Of a stretch of 64,000 nucleotides of DNA, positions 24,001 to 34,100 are shown piece after piece. The notes under the pieces are model-generated. The model was given only the letters and a program-made list of their open reading frames with translations. It was not told the origin of the DNA and did no database searches. The stretch spans positions 16,243,001-16,307,000 of the forward strand of contig NC_135364.1 of assembly GCF_051622035.1 (NCBI RefSeq), written 5' to 3'. Position numbers and translations under genes: made by a program. Position 1 is the first letter of the stretch; each line of letters begins with the position of its first letter. Source of the stretch: Arctopsyche grandis (lineage: Eukaryota > Arthropoda > Insecta > Trichoptera > Hydropsychidae).

Positions 24001-26892
24001 CCCGGAGGCGCCACGTGCGCGGCACACCCCCTGACCTTCAACGGGGACGAACTGCACCAGAGAGACGAACCCACACGTGACACACTCTCCTTGGCCAGAC
24101 CGTTCCCTGTTCAAGTTCAGGGGTCAATTTTCAAAACGTGAATCAATTTTACTAATTTTAAACGGGTCGTTTAGTCGAAGAGTGGACGCCAAATTTCATA
24201 TGTAAACAAAGATTTAATTATGGGCAGAGTTGCTACTAGTGATCGAATAGTAAACAATAGAGAGGAATAGTAGGTCGAATTAAAATAGATTCGTATTAAC
24301 AGATTTGAGAACTTTACAAGTGATGGGACTGCGTTTTTGAACTATTGGGTGCCATTTAAGTTGAGGTAACTTTATTTTGATTTTCAATTCGATTTTTTTT
24401 TTGGAGGTTTGTTTTTCGAATTGGCAACACTTTTTCCATGGAAAACCAATTTGACAGCTGATTTGTCCTCACTTTGGTTTTCCATTACATTGTTACACCA
24501 TGAATAGACCGTGCGACTTGCGAGCGACTTGGTTGAGGGCGACCAGACCAATGCATTCAGGTAGATGGGACATGCCACACCCGTCAACTTATTTGTCGCA
24601 CACATTTCCATACATTTTTTCGTGTCGCGCAACTAGTCGGCCGACAAAGTTGCACTGTGCGGCCCGGCCCTTAGGCCCCAAACGCACTTGCGATTTTCTG
24701 TTGCGTGACAACTATCGCACAAAAATATTACGGTGCACACATTTGCGACTAAACGGTCGCAACTTTTATCAGTTTCAAAATGGATTTTACAGAAACGTAT
24801 TGTGTTGTGGCTCTGTTATTGCGAAGAAAATTTTTGTTGTTGAAAGGAATTTTTCAAATCAATGGTTCGACACTCTCTCTTCGTTACGTACTGAAGTGCA
24901 ACTAAGCTGCAGCAAATGCGCACTGATTCATACTTGTCCAAATGACGCATTTTATTTTGTGGCAATCACGGTGCTCGTAGAGGCCAGTTGCATCTTTTTG
25001 GTCGCATGTGCGTGCGTGCGGTCGTACTTAAACCTGTGTGTTCTATTTTTGCGACTAAATGATCGCGCGACAAAAAATGGCAAGTGTGTTTGGGGCTTTA
25101 CGCCAGAACAACGCTTGTAAATTGTGTAAATTATTTCGAATTTCGGGGTCAGTTCGCGAAACTTACCGTGGGCTACGTCCATTTTACGGTCGTGAATTGG
25201 TCTCCAAGATCGTGTGATTTGACACCTTTGGATTATTTTCTGTGCGGATATGTTAAGTCGTTAGTCTACGCTAGCGGTTCCCAACTTGATTTTGGCTTGC
25301 ACTCGGCCAAAACTTGTCTGAACCTGCGTTGCTGCATAGTATGAATAGAAACTGTTGTTAACGTGAGCTGCTGTGCTGTCCTGTAGCCGTGAGAACTGCT
25401 AGACAGTATGAATAATCGGCTAAAATCATAATCATCAAAATCGATTGTTCAATTTATAGAAATATAAGACGTGGTGTCGATCCTTATTTAAATTTTACCG
25501 TTCATAGTCGACTGCCTTAAATTTAAGTATAAATATATGATGTTTACAACCAAACTTAAAACATCGAAAACGCCAAATGTGAAGCTTTAATATATGTATT
25601 TAAAATGTGCAATTTGATTCCGTTGATCGACGATGACGCATAGGGGTGGGCGCCCGTTGTGCTAATTATAGGGATGTCCCCCAAGGCGATGTGTAAATTC
25701 CACGAAAAGCAATTGATAGAATATGTAATTCGTGGAATTTTATATATACATATTCATTTTGAAAATAACATAATTTCTCATTAATTTTTATCATTTCTAG
25801 TTAAATATGTATGTATGTACTTGTGTGCAATTCAAAATATTATATTTATGCTTATTCATACAAACCAAACTCATCTATGTAACTTTAATTAGGTTTATCT
25901 CGACAGATTAACATGTATATTTTTTTTCACTGAAAATATTAATATTGTACATTATTAGATGTCAAAATATGTCTTATTTGAATATATAAATCAAATATAT
26001 ATTTGATATCGATGGATCAAAATGACATCACTTTTCAATTTTTCAGTACCAATCCTAAATATGTATATGTAACTATAGAAATCGTATTGTATCAATTCTG
26101 TAGTTATTTTGAATAGAAAATATTCGTAACCGAAGAAGCGTGCAGTGAAAATGTCAATTTTGTATGTTTTAAGCCTGCACATGAAAAATATTGAATGTTT
26201 ATTTTAGATATCGCACACTGATAGAAAACGCCATAGGGATATTTATTTGACAACAGTGTCGGAATTTTTTTAACGACTTTAAAAACCAACTCCCGTTAGA
26301 ACTCACACTGTGTCTACAGATGTCTTCACACTTCCAAGACACAGAACCCTCTATTTGAAAACACATTAAATTCAACTACCAACATGGGATGTTTGGCTAA
26401 TTATGATCTGTGTAAACTGTTAACTACCCTCTCCCTAATAACCTAGTAAGCTTACCCAGACTCTTACATGTTACAAGCCCCGTTCATTGAGGGGCGTAAA
26501 ACATACGAATTGACGATACGATTCATCAACAATAAATACCCAACAGAGGCAAACCGCTTCAATTTCTAGCTTGCACTTAAGATTAATTTATCGATTTTAA
26601 AATGCCTCTCACAAAACCCCGTGACGCACTATCATATTTGAATGCCAAGCAATGGTATATGTATGTATGTTGAGAAGTGTATGCATGCATGTGCGGTGAG
26701 CAGTGGTCGAGCGTATCTTATCGGATTTCCGAGAGCCGTTATCGTAGCCACAGCACCGCATTTGATTGTCTGCAATAACTTAATGACATTTTTCATGTTT
26801 CCACAGGCGAGGAGACGACTCAGAAGCAACGTAAGGGTTTCTTCAAGAGTTTCTGGAAGAGGTCTCGCCATTATTCCCTGGAACATCCGTGA
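39..26892 (+). CDS. Unrecognised basic Ser/Pro/Arg-rich protein, C-terminal part (5' partial, six exons)
   Basis: Six coding exons join in frame: 39-187, 312-518, 605-731, 811-989, 21998-22066 and 26807-26892 (stop TGA 26890-26892). Each junction has an AG acceptor and GT donor with matching phase, giving 271 residues before the stop; the 5' end lies left of the window. The protein is basic and low in hydrophobics. Recognisable stretches are a SLPETPVFGRG segment, MERALAGAELIRLAGGP with a following GWYPK, a proline-rich SSRKPLTLPPNLTPKFF, and a lysine/aromatic tail FFKSFWKRSRHYSLEHP. No enzyme motif, signal peptide or membrane segment is visible, so an adaptor or cytoskeletal role is only a guess. 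Exons 4 and 5 are 21 kb apart and exons 5 and 6 are 4.7 kb apart. It is convergent with profilin. The exon chain is secure; the function is not. Confidence 0.8.
990..1777. other. Start of the 21 kb intron, AT-rich, no gene
   Basis: The donor GTAAGA follows exon 4 directly. The stretch is AT-rich with short direct repeats; a segment of about 30 bp containing ACAAATAAAGT occurs twice at 1733-1790. I see no coding or RNA gene. Confidence 0.6.
1778..2255. mobile_element. Foldback MITE with about 70-bp inverted arms
   Basis: The left arm (1778-1852, containing CAGATACC and AAAACCAGTA) is matched in reverse complement by the right arm (2183-2255, containing TACTGGTTTTGGGGTATCTG). The interior has no ORF. 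The internal stretch after the left arm (TTGGCCACTTGG, then TTAACGCCAATTAA) is related to the interior of the element at 60168-60727, so the two are family members. Superfamily not assigned. Confidence 0.75.
2256..5007. other. Intronic sequence with a GC-rich island at 2700-3140
   Basis: Mostly AT-rich intron. From 2700 to 3140 the composition becomes GC- and CpG-rich with no convincing ORF; the longest, 69 aa on the minus strand, has no recognisable similarity. This suggests a regulatory element or cryptic promoter. The remainder holds microsatellite tracts of the TATGTATG type. Confidence 0.5.
2844..2857 (+). promoter_or_regulatory. CTCF-like binding site
   Basis: CCGCTAGATGGCGC fits the core CTCF consensus CCASYAGRKGGCRS at 13 of 14 positions; the mismatch is the third base. 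It sits in the centre of the 2700-3140 GC-rich island inside the long intron. CTCF is known in many insects. Occupancy is inferred, not shown. Confidence 0.45.
5008..6543. mobile_element. Non-autonomous hAT element, 1.5 kb, perfect 8-bp target duplication
   Basis: The termini are CAGTGGCGGACTGG and CCAGTCCGCCACTG. The flanks CATACATA (5000-5007 and 6544-6551) are an exact 8-bp target duplication, as for hAT transposases. No transposase ORF is present; the largest frames are under 100 aa and lack hAT dimerisation motifs. Caution: the target lies in a CATA microsatellite, so the duplication alone is weak evidence, but the termini are convincing. A second element is nested at 5313-5912. Confidence 0.8.
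5313..5912. mobile_element. Nested hAT-like MITE inside the 5008-6543 element
   Basis: Ends are CAGGGACGTCATTT and AAATTACGTCCCTG, with subterminal G-rich and C-rich runs. Flanking octamers CAAACAAT and AAAACAAA agree at six of eight positions. No ORF of note. It inserted after the outer element. Confidence 0.6.
6544..8109. other. Intronic sequence with unassigned minus-strand ORFs near 7519-8082
   Basis: AT-rich intron with CATA/TATG tracts. From 7519 to 8082 the GC content rises and two overlapping minus-strand ORFs of 93 and 85 codons lie end to end, in different frames. I recognise no domain in either. They could be a decayed exon pair or retrocopy, or chance. Confidence 0.35.
8350..8661. 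mobile_element. MITE with CGGCACG/CGTGCCG ends, copy 1
   Basis: The left end contains GTACACGGCACGTG and the right end CATGCCGTACAATTAAGTGT. The sibling copy at 33206-33489 shares both ends and the internal stretch GATCGATAACGGTGATTCCC. A right-end fragment lies at 31608-31640. Confidence 0.65.
9125..9440 (+). mobile_element. Diverged tRNA-derived SINE copy
   Basis: A B-box-like GAGTTCAATCCC is followed by the family body (GTGACTCCAAGATCAATCG, then AGAGTTTACCAATTTATC) seen in the better copies at 22126 and 53105. The 3' part is badly eroded and ends around ATAGATGTC. Confidence 0.6.
9644..11522. other. Intronic sequence without a recognisable gene
   Basis: AT-rich with a TTATTATTATTGTTGTTGTTGG microsatellite-like tract near 10065. 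ORFs of 60-70 codons have no supporting features. A more GC-balanced stretch at 10830-10980 shows no inverted ends and no coding signal. Confidence 0.5.
11523..12133. mobile_element. Non-autonomous hAT element, 0.6 kb
   Basis: The ends CAGTGGCGTGCCGTGAC and GACGGCACGCCACTG are imperfect inverted repeats of a typical hAT form. Flanking octamers GTTCATAT (11515-11522) and GTTCTTAT (12134-12141) differ at one base. The 69-codon minus-strand ORF inside is not recognisable as transposase. Confidence 0.8.
14381..14517. repeat. Dispersed repeat, copy 1 (with 19770-19911)
   Basis: The run starting TATGTCCAGAATCT, then CAGAATAAACGTA and ATATTTAATGTTT, is found again in the same orientation at 19770-19911 with point differences and small indels. 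Type unknown; possibly a short MITE or SINE fragment. Confidence 0.65.
14812..14982 (+). other. Exon-like open frame, unassigned
   Basis: From ATG 14818 the frame reads MSGLGLDSLKAAVEKEN and stays open to a stop near 14982. Its composition is coding-like (GC-rich third positions) in an AT-rich intron, and GTGAGT at 14912 is a plausible donor. No acceptor-donor pair compatible with the phases of the host gene was found. Could be an exon of an unknown nested transcript, a decayed fragment, or chance. Confidence 0.25.
16816..17386. mobile_element. Non-autonomous hAT element with (GACTCC) subterminal repeats
   Basis: Left end CAGGATGTGGACTCCG and right end CGACTCCACAGCCCCA are degraded forms of a common hAT terminus in which GGAGTC units repeat inside the ends. 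Flanking octamers TTTATATG (16808-16815) and GTTATATG (17387-17394) match at seven of eight. No ORF. Confidence 0.65.
17387..21324. other. Intronic sequence without a recognisable gene
   Basis: AT-rich intron with a somewhat GC-richer part at 18950-19400. Short ORFs on both strands overlap and contradict each other. A 29-bp tandem duplication (GCCCTTTGACAATAGAGCT twice) lies at 20183-20232. Confidence 0.5.
19770..19911. repeat. Dispersed repeat, copy 2 (with 14381-14517)
   Basis: Same orientation and order of conserved blocks as copy 1: TATGTCCAGAATCT, CAGAATAAACGTAATACAGG, ATATTTAATGTTTTG. It differs by several substitutions and small indels. Confidence 0.65.
21325..21508 (+). other. Candidate alternative first coding exon of the 39-26892 gene
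   Basis: An ATG at 21325 opens a frame of 61 codons plus one base, ending at a strong donor (A, then GTAAGT at 21509). Its phase fits the exon at 21998, which begins with the last two bases of a codon. Splicing would give a short isoform beginning MFVLKFTLSLSDKAG and joining the NGSKDP exon after a 489-bp intron. Phase agreement has a one-in-three chance probability and the peptide is not recognisable. Confidence 0.35.
22126..22487 (+). mobile_element. tRNA-derived SINE, near full length
   Basis: The head has an A-box-like TGGCTCAGTGGTAGCG and a perfect B-box GGGTTCGATCCC. The body carries GACTCCAAGTCGATTG, AGAGTTTGCCAATTTTATC, CATAGATGTC and AATAAAAATGCTGCAT. The tail holds AAGGCGCATTGGGGTTTCC, the remains of the hairpin that is complete at 53105-53554. 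Confidence 0.8.
22488..22670 (+). mobile_element. Second, truncated SINE copy abutting the first
   Basis: It resumes at a degraded B box (GAGCTCGATCTT), then GTACTGCTGGTCAGATTTAG, AGTCGATCGTTTCCTGTCAG and CATCCTACCCACTAT, and lacks the A box and the tail. Tail-to-head adjacency suggests insertion at, or templated from, the end of the first copy. Confidence 0.7.
22671..24673. other. Intronic sequence with a GC-rich island at 23830-24110
   Basis: The island is strongly GC- and CpG-rich against AT-rich flanks and includes TGACCTTCAACGGGG, with a nuclear-receptor half site. A 173-codon minus-strand ORF spans it, but its low-complexity Pro/Ser/Gly content in GC-rich sequence does not support a gene. 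A promoter or enhancer is likelier. Confidence 0.45.
24674..25097. mobile_element. PIF/Harbinger-like MITE
   Basis: Inverted ends GGCCCCAAACGCACTTGC and GCAAGTGTGTTTGGGGCT are flanked by TTA on both sides, the target site of PIF/Harbinger elements. Subterminal motifs TGCGACTAAACGGTCGC and GCGACTAAATGATCGCGC are also inverted. The 206-codon plus-strand ORF crossing it is a by-product. Confidence 0.65.
25192..25272 (+). pseudogene. Transposase C-terminal remnant (Tc1/mariner-like DDE type)
   Basis: The frame reads VNWSPRSCDLTPLDYFLCGY then VKSLVYA. This is the region around the last catalytic aspartate in insect Tc1/mariner-type transposases (normally W-P-P-R-S-x-D-L-x-P-x-D-x-x-L-W). Tryptophan and proline positions have changed, and no upstream DDE core is present. 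It is a fragment only. Confidence 0.65.
25273..26806. other. End of the second long intron, no gene
   Basis: AT-rich with scattered TATG tracts. A small hairpin GCCCC-N9-GGGGC lies near 26477. The acceptor TTCCACAG precedes the last exon at 26807. No coding signal seen. Confidence 0.5.
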
Positions 26893-27550
<658 letters not shown>

Positions 27551-27567
27551 ACGTTGTTTCTTTTCAT

Positions 27568-27602
27568 TACTACTACTACTACTACTACTACTACTCTACT
27601 AC
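27568..27602. repeat. (ACT)n trinucleotide microsatellite
   Basis: About ten ACT units with one imperfect unit. Confidence 0.95.
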
Positions 27603-29780
27603 AATTTTGTATTTCTACATATGTACATTCAAGAATATAAAACGTTTCATACTGAAGGAAATAAAATTGATATGAATAGTTTAGGAGTAAGCACGTGGAG
27701 GATTATATTTATATAACATCGAATAATCTGCAAAATGAAATTAGTTTAAAAAATAAAACTGCTTTAGCGGTGAATTTTTAGATGTACGGTAACATACAGG
27801 AGTATATCCGTTACGGTCAACGCGACTGTGCGCGGTGAATGTGAATATATTTTTACCAAAAAGTTTTTCAGATTATATTACAATTTGGCACAGCCCTTGT
27901 GAATATTCTTGCGTAAAAAGTTAACACGTTGACCGCCCACACGAGCCGACCGCAATATATATCAAATATAATAATTACATAAAAAATTGAACAGTTTCAT
28001 AGCTTCAATCCTGCACTTGTAAGATTAATTCGAGTAGTTTTGAACGTTGCACCCTAATTGCAAATGTAACTAAATAAATTGAGCTTTCGAATGGTTTTTC
28101 GTCAAAATTGTATAATATATGTATTCCAAATCCGATTGCAACAAACGTGAGCGGGATTTTTTTACAAAACGATGCGCTTCGGACGATGGCTATCGAACCG
28201 TTTCAACCACGAGTGTGTTCCTCTAAAAATACTTTCTTTCCGTTAATGAGATAAAAGGACCAGTGCAGGATAAATATATAATGTTCTTCATTTTTAAAAC
28301 GTAGTCGAAACAATCAGAGCAACGTCCATTTTCCTCTCGATCCAAAAGTCTACACGGAATCAATCGTAAAAAGACCGCGTTCAATAAATAATAAACATAA
28401 AATAGCACGTCACATTTTCTATGTTTATATTGACAAAATTTAAAGGGAGCAATCGCGAATGTTCTGTTTTGTTTTAGTCGTCAATGTTGAACTAACCATT
28501 ATAAACAATGTAAATAACTTTTAATATTATATTTATGCATTGCATACAGGAAGGACCTTTTACGAAAAAAAAAATACAATTGTAATGTACTAAAATTAAT
28601 TTTACTTTGTTTATATTTATTAACACGAGGCGTTTGTTCTAAAAATCATAGTGAATAATAAATTTAATTAAAAAGAAAAAAGTTAAAATGTTAATCAATT
28701 TTTTGCATATTAGCTGAAAATGGAAATATTTTCTTACCTACCTACTATTGGATATCTTTGTTTATTTTACAGCAATGTAACTAATTATATTTTAAACTTT
28801 AGATTATATATATATTATATATACTTGAAGTGTATGTACTTGTGTTAATCCGTCATGTAAAATGTAGATTTTTCATACGCACACATGTATGCCGGTGGTG
28901 TATTTGTGTACATGTGCGTGTATATATTTATATAATAAACATTAAAAAACGCAATTATGTATAAAATAAATTCATTACAAAAAAAAATTGCGTTTTCTTT
29001 TGATCCTTTTTACAAAAAAAAAGTACAGGAGTAAAGGTTTGGGATAATATAAGATCGTAATTTGATTGTATCGATTGTATATGTTGAGAATCTCTGACAA
29101 TGAGTGTTCACAATTAACTTGATAATGATAATTTACTGATAACGATTGCTGGTCGTTCTCATCGTAGTTGCTATTTATTTTTTTGGACATACGACAATAA
29201 TGAAAACGAAGTATTTCTTTCTGGTACATTTTTTTTATTTATTTGATAATATTAATATTTTTACGTGGTTGTTTTGAAATTTGATTTCACAATAGTATGT
29301 AGTAGTGTACACATTTTTTCGCATAATAAAGTAAAAATAATGATGTTTTAAATGACTTAAATACTTGGTATTTTGTTGGCGATATTTTATTTGAAAAATT
29401 CTTTTACAAAAGAATATTATTTTGTATAACATTTTTCTTTAGCTAAAATAAAAATTATATATAAAAAAAATCAATTCATCGAGTAATTCCGTTCGCTTGC
29501 AAAATATTTCATCGTACAAAACAACTTTCATAAATAATTACATTAAAAATAAAGAATTCCTTGACGACATGTAAATTTCATCTTAATAAAAAGAATCGAA
29601 GGTATATTTTTTCCTAAACATTAAAACGCATCCTAAGAATTATTGCAAGCTCACGAAAAGCGGGGAACTTAAACCAAGATTATTAAGGAAAAGTTTATAC
29701 AATTAGGCTAGGATTTAAGTATATTGCCAGCCGGTAAAGGGCGATTACCAATTAAAAACATATAAATTTTATAATACAAT
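27603..29780. other. Convergent intergenic region between gene 1 and profilin
   Basis: AT-rich with many AATAAA/TTTATT hexamers on both strands. It probably contains the ends of two facing 3' UTRs. No ORF stands out and no repeat family was recognised. Confidence 0.5.
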
Positions 29781-31100
29781 TTTATTTTATCATATCAGAT
29801 AGACACAGTATCCCTTCGCACAGTTTAAAAAAAAATAAACAATTTACAAAGCCTTAGTATTAAAAATATCAATCAACTGATATTTCAAATAAAAAAAAAA
29901 AAACAAAAAACTAAATGCACCCTCAATTTTGCAAGCTATAAAAAATTGATAATTTAAAATGAAGTTGAGCGCGTTAACAAAATCATCATACAGGTAAAGT
30001 AATACATGAGAGTTTCGAAGGTGGCAAAGTAATACAAAAAAAAAAAATAATAATAATAAAATAAAAACTATTCGGCGCATACAAAAATCAATAACTTTCG
30101 ATCACTATCCACATATTCTAGAATTATAAAATATATAATGTATATATTATATGTATAAATCGCGATATCCTCCAGACAGAGAGAGAGCGGGGAGAGCGCG
30201 AGAGGCTGCGCTTCTCGGCACTATTATAAGTTCACAGCAGAGGCCCGGCCGGCTATATGGCATCACGTGTGTGCGGTGTGTTTGTGTGTGTGTATGTGTG
30301 TGCTCGGTATATATCATGGTATGGTATGGTGTGGTATGGTATAGTATAGTATGGTATGGTGACATGTGGCGTGGCTTGATATGGTATGGTATGATACATT
30401 GGGATGGGTACGGTACGGTGTGGTGTGAGATGACTTGATACAATGTGATAATAATGATTATGATGACGAATGATACTGTTTGGGGCTCGGCCGCAATAGT
30501 GCACCCTACTGATTTTTTCTCCACTGACAATAACGGGGACTAGAGACATTCGATAATTCAAACACTAATGGATATTTACGTTTTGTGTGTATATATATAT
30601 ATACATATATAAAACACGTATGTCGAGAGAAGAAGCGCATGTATATATCATATGTAATTAATTATACATTATTTATATATGTATAAAAAATGCTTGCTAC
30701 ACGTATATAATATGTACATATGCAGTGCAGATGTAGAAGTTTTGTGTGCGAGCGAGGCTGGGCAGGAGCAAATCGGGAACGGTATGGTGGATAGATAGAG
30801 CACTGACCAAATTTCACACACACACGCGCGTACGCACACTGAACAGTACAAATGACGATGATGGTAAGACCGAATGCAATTTGCTTGCGTTTCCGGCTCG
30901 AGTATATATGTATATATATATATTGGATATTATACTAAACGTAACGCAACGTAACGTAACACACATGAGGGGGTCCACACCACACCACACCACACCAGAC
31001 CGCGTTGCACCACGGAGGAGGACCAGGCGAGATCGGAGCAGAGCGAGACCAGCCTGGAGACCACAGCCACAGCCGCAACTGCAGCCGCCACACCTCACCT
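29781..31100 (-). other. Probable 3' UTR of profilin
   Basis: It lies directly after the profilin stop on the minus strand. TTTATT at 29781-29786 is AATAAA on the minus strand, which would give a 3' UTR of about 1.3 kb. It includes simple-sequence tracts at 30264-30440 and a GA-rich stretch at 30178-30215. The extent is an inference. Confidence 0.45.
30264..30440. repeat. (GT)n followed by (ATGGT)n-type pentamer array
   Basis: A GTGTGT tract (30264-30302) passes into imperfect ATGGT/GTGGT units to about 30425. In the profilin mRNA sense it would read as CA-rich then ACCAT-rich repeats. Confidence 0.9.
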
Positions 31101-34100
31101 CTAGTATCCGCACGTAATTAAGTAATCTCCTAACTTCTCCACCACAGACGCCGCCTGTTGAGGTTGGATCGGCTCCTCGTATAACGATACTACGATGGCT
31201 GCAACAATACAAACATGCTACCGTTAAAAACACTCGACTATACATACCACTTACTACCTACTGTGACTGAACACTCTTCCCAATGCTTTTTAAGTTTTTT
31301 GTAAAAAAAAAAATAAACAAACCACACCCTTCGAATTTTTAAATCTCAAGTGTTCGCCTTGAGCAGGCGAGGCACTCCAAAGACGCAGACACACAGAATT
31401 TTTTTCTAATAAAATAGGAAAATATAGGAAAAACTCGTCGAAATAGTAAGTTCGTACGTATGCTTTTATGTACAAAAAATGATTCACTATTTTCAACCAT
31501 TTTTTCTGTCTCGTGCTTTGTAGGATAATGGAGAGGTCTATTGTTATTTTGTTATATATCTCCAGACATACGACACGCCCATTCACAGCTGGAGTATACC
31601 TATGCATAACGTGCCGTACAATTATGTGTATCAGCGCCTTAAACTGTTCGTACTGAGTCAGAACCAGACCACAAAGATAAATTTACAATCCCAAGAAACG
31701 ATTCGAGTCGAATATTATCATACACAATATGAATAAAAAATAAAGTCGAAGACGTTGGTAAAAGTCAACAACGTGATTTATTTCTGACTGATATACTCAT
31801 AAATATAAACAATGACTAAACATCAAACAGCTCATACATATATCTCCCATGGTAATTTTCCTTTTGATTTTATCATTTTTTTCTCGAATTTACCTCCATT
31901 CCCATAAAAAATAAACTTTTGAGATTACCCCAAACTTGAACCGAACTGTAAAATTTCAAATGAAAAACCCTCGACCCGAAGTGACCTTAATCTTGCCGAG
32001 TGCTGACAGTGTTGTACAACTAAATGAAAGGAGTTAGTTGCAAAGAGAAAGTGGTCAAATAGAGAAATACTTCATGTGATAAATTTAGCAAACGATAAGG
32101 TTTTCAGGTTAAACTGAAAATGTCTGTAGGAGTAACCAGAGAGAGAGAGCTATAAGGATGAAGTCGACGAAATAAAAAAGCCTTATAATAATATGCTTAC
32201 CTTGTTGCGTTTTCATGCAGTGAACACCAATTTTGCCAAGTTTAGCTCTGACTACTCGGTCTGTGCCGCTGAGGTAGATGTACCTTTGGCCCGCAAGCGT
32301 CACTCCGCCGCTGGTTAACAATTCTTGTTTTTCGAAACCTTGTGCGAGTTTTGCTAGTTCATCTTTAGATACCTGCAAACACAAATTGTCACACAAAATT
32401 AATACAACAATATATATATATAGTTTTAATATCGACCGTTAAATTAAAACGCGCACTTATCCAAGTGTTAATTATAGATATGTATATTATGTAGTTCAGT
32501 GCGGGCGGTTAACCGCAGTAGCAAGTTAATGATAAAATGCAATATTCACTGTCGAAATCATACAAAAAAAAAAGAGAAGTGGTTAATGGAATGCATTTCT
32601 GAAAGACAAAGACGAAGAGAGGCGACTAACGACCGGGGTAATAAAGAAGTGATAACGAATTCCCATCGTCAACAGAGCGAGACGTACCAAATGGCACTCC
32701 AAATGTTCGACACGACACTGGTGCTGGTGCTGGTACTGGTGCAAGGCCAATCGGCCAACGTACCCGGAAACTACGATTTAAAATCAAATACATACACATA
32801 ATACAAATAAAATCGGGTGCTGTTGCACATTTTGCAAGGTTGCGAGCGACCGTCTGTCTCGTAAACAGGGGAAAGTAAATGGAGAATTATTGATCTCGGA
32901 GGTCACGCCACTTATTCTTGGTCAAGTGCACCAACGATCGGATCGGATCGGATCGGATCTCCACTCGCTGCGCCACGCTGCACTGCACTTGCACTTGGCT
33001 GCACGGCTGTCTGATATTTTATTTAGGTTTATATTATTTAATTTTATGAAAAGTATGCTCTTTGCCACTGGCGACTCGGCAAAACAGGACGAACAAAGAG
33101 TCAACGATTCAGTGTATGGCTCGGTTGAAACGTAAATGCATTTTTCTTGTCGAAAAATGGTCAAAATTTGATTAATTAGTTATAGCTAGACATTGGATGG
33201 TCATTGGGGCGCAAACACAGTGGTACGCGGCACGTGCTTTTTTTTAGATAGTTTTACACGTGTAAGAAAGTGCTAGCACGAATGATATCGGGCCAAAAAT
33301 CACCCCCTGGAGTGGTTTTCGGCGATATATTTTCCTCGTTTGAGAGTGATCGATAACGGTGATTCCCATATTTGAATAAATTTAGGAACAACTTGTCCAA
33401 ATAACATAAGCGTACGAATTAACAATGATATCAGACACAGTAGGAATCACCTGGGAATACCGTGCCGTACGATTATGTGTCTACGCCTCTAAGGTAATAG
33501 GCTAGTCACCGGAGTCTGAGGGGGCCGTGTATTGTTCAAAGGTTGTAAATGCATTGTTAAAGGTTTGCCGAACACAGGATAGCACTGTGACTATCCTACC
33601 TCTAGTAATAGCAAATAACAATATAAGTTTCGTCAAGAAAAAAATTCTCTACGAAGTTGACAATAGCATAGCGCCTCAAAAGCATGTTGTATTGTCAACC
33701 CTTTTTTTTGTCAACTTTTGTTTGAGCACCCAGCCAACGCCGAAGACTATAACGTATAACGTTATCTCAAATAGCGTGTATATAAAAAAAAATACAATTG
33801 CATTTAGGCATAGTAACCGCAATTTATTTATACAGCAGTGAAATTTAAAACCAAATATGTATATAGGCGAGGTATTTATTGCAACTTTTGCAACGCAAAT
33901 TTAAAAAATTATGCAACAACCACAGTACTGTCTTTAAAAAAAAATGTCTAAGTGAGCATTTTTCGGAAAAATAGGTATTTAAAAAATAAAAAAAAATGTA
34001 AAGGAAAGAGCTTAGTGCTTCTTAATAGAGTTATTTCTCAATAATCTTCAAGACAATAAATAATATATTCAATTTCATTATATTGACTCGAGTAACGATT

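Noticed and set aside
23593-24114. 173-codon minus-strand ORF
   Set aside because: It is open mainly because the sequence is GC-rich. The peptide is low in complexity in the middle and has no domain or neighbouring exons.
24500-25120. 206-codon plus-strand ORF
   Set aside because: It runs through both arms of a Harbinger-like MITE and starts in unrelated sequence; no domain is visible.
30147-31245. ORFs of 95-143 codons on both strands around the profilin 3' end
   Set aside because: They are made of simple-sequence repeats or are the wrong frame of profilin exon 3.
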